Assembly (NCBI RefSeq): GCF_030464345.1
Contig: NZ_VCYH01000002.1
Coordinates: 124,001 to 188,000 of the forward strand
Length of the DNA: 64,000 nt
Direction of reading: 5' to 3'
DNA from: Methanoculleus frigidifontis
Lineage (GTDB): Archaea; Halobacteriota; Methanomicrobia; Methanomicrobiales; Methanoculleaceae
Below the pieces are notes generated by a model, which saw only the letters and a program-made list of their open reading frames with translations, was not told the origin of the DNA and searched no databases. Shown one piece after another: positions 63,997-64,000 of the stretch. Within the stretch, counting starts at the first letter, position 1. The number at the start of each line of letters is the position of its first letter. The position numbers and the translations under genes were made by a program.

Positions 63997-64000
63997 GTTC

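Overview
The window is archaeal chromosome from a methanogen, most likely Methanomicrobiales and close to Methanoculleus. The evidence is high GC, the archaeal information-processing set (topoisomerase VI, proteasome alpha, RNase P proteins Pop5 and Rpp30, SBDS, L15e, L37Ae, RpoP, Brix protein, prefoldin beta, NAC, Trm1, TrmI), an intron-bearing tRNA-Tyr with a C1:G72 pair, the methanofuran enzyme MfnB, an HdrA-like flavoprotein, and an archaeal ether-lipid UbiA prenyltransferase. There is no rRNA operon and no CRISPR array. Several genes show a TATA box 27-31 bp before the start codon, consistent with leaderless or nearly leaderless transcripts.

Layout. 1-14.4 kb: a surface-glycan cluster with two DegT-type sugar aminotransferases, a nucleotide-sugar epimerase, a hexapeptide acyltransferase, four glycosyltransferases, an AsnB-type amidotransferase, a flippase, a HAD phosphatase and a cyclase-family hydrolase. 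14.4-15 kb: non-coding, with one copy of a 127-bp repeat. 15-19.4 kb (minus): top6A, top6B, hisS and a small membrane protein. 19.5-28.2 kb: larB, nadM, two unrecognised genes (coiled-coil and membrane), a YchF GTPase and several membrane proteins. 28.3-35.5 kb: valS, tmk, a HisA/HisF relative beside mfnB, guaB, and an HTH regulator with a small acidic partner. 35.5-41 kb: a radical SAM protein, an NhaP-type antiporter, a PP2C phosphatase, a HEAT-repeat protein, short membrane proteins, and the tRNA cluster Tyr-Asp-Asp. 41-50.3 kb: leuA with an overlapping upstream reading frame, then the archaeal translation/RNase P/proteasome superoperon read leftwards, in which the exosome genes usually found between SBDS and L37Ae are absent, then moaC and nnr. 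50.3-62 kb: the second, inverted copy of the 127-bp repeat, a RecJ-like DHH protein, PUA protein, NAC, TrmI, pyrBI, coaD, gamma-carbonic anhydrase, HdrA-like protein, mtnA, a DUF116 protein, a bactofilin-like protein, the lipid prenyltransferase, tRNA-Arg and trm1. 62-64 kb: an AT-richer accessory tail with gene remnants, direct repeats and a frameshifted IS5-type transposase running to the window edge.

How the genes work together. The first 14 kb would build, amidate, assemble and export a surface polysaccharide or glycoprotein glycan. The 42.6-48.3 kb block is the co-ordinated translation, tRNA-processing and protein-turnover unit of archaea. The strongest leads are the 20-codon frame with three adjacent leucine codons overlapping the leuA start, the inverted pair of structured 127-bp repeats, the exosome-less superoperon, the solitary HdrA-like gene in a carbonic anhydrase/mtnA operon, and the coiled-coil/membrane protein pair of unknown role.
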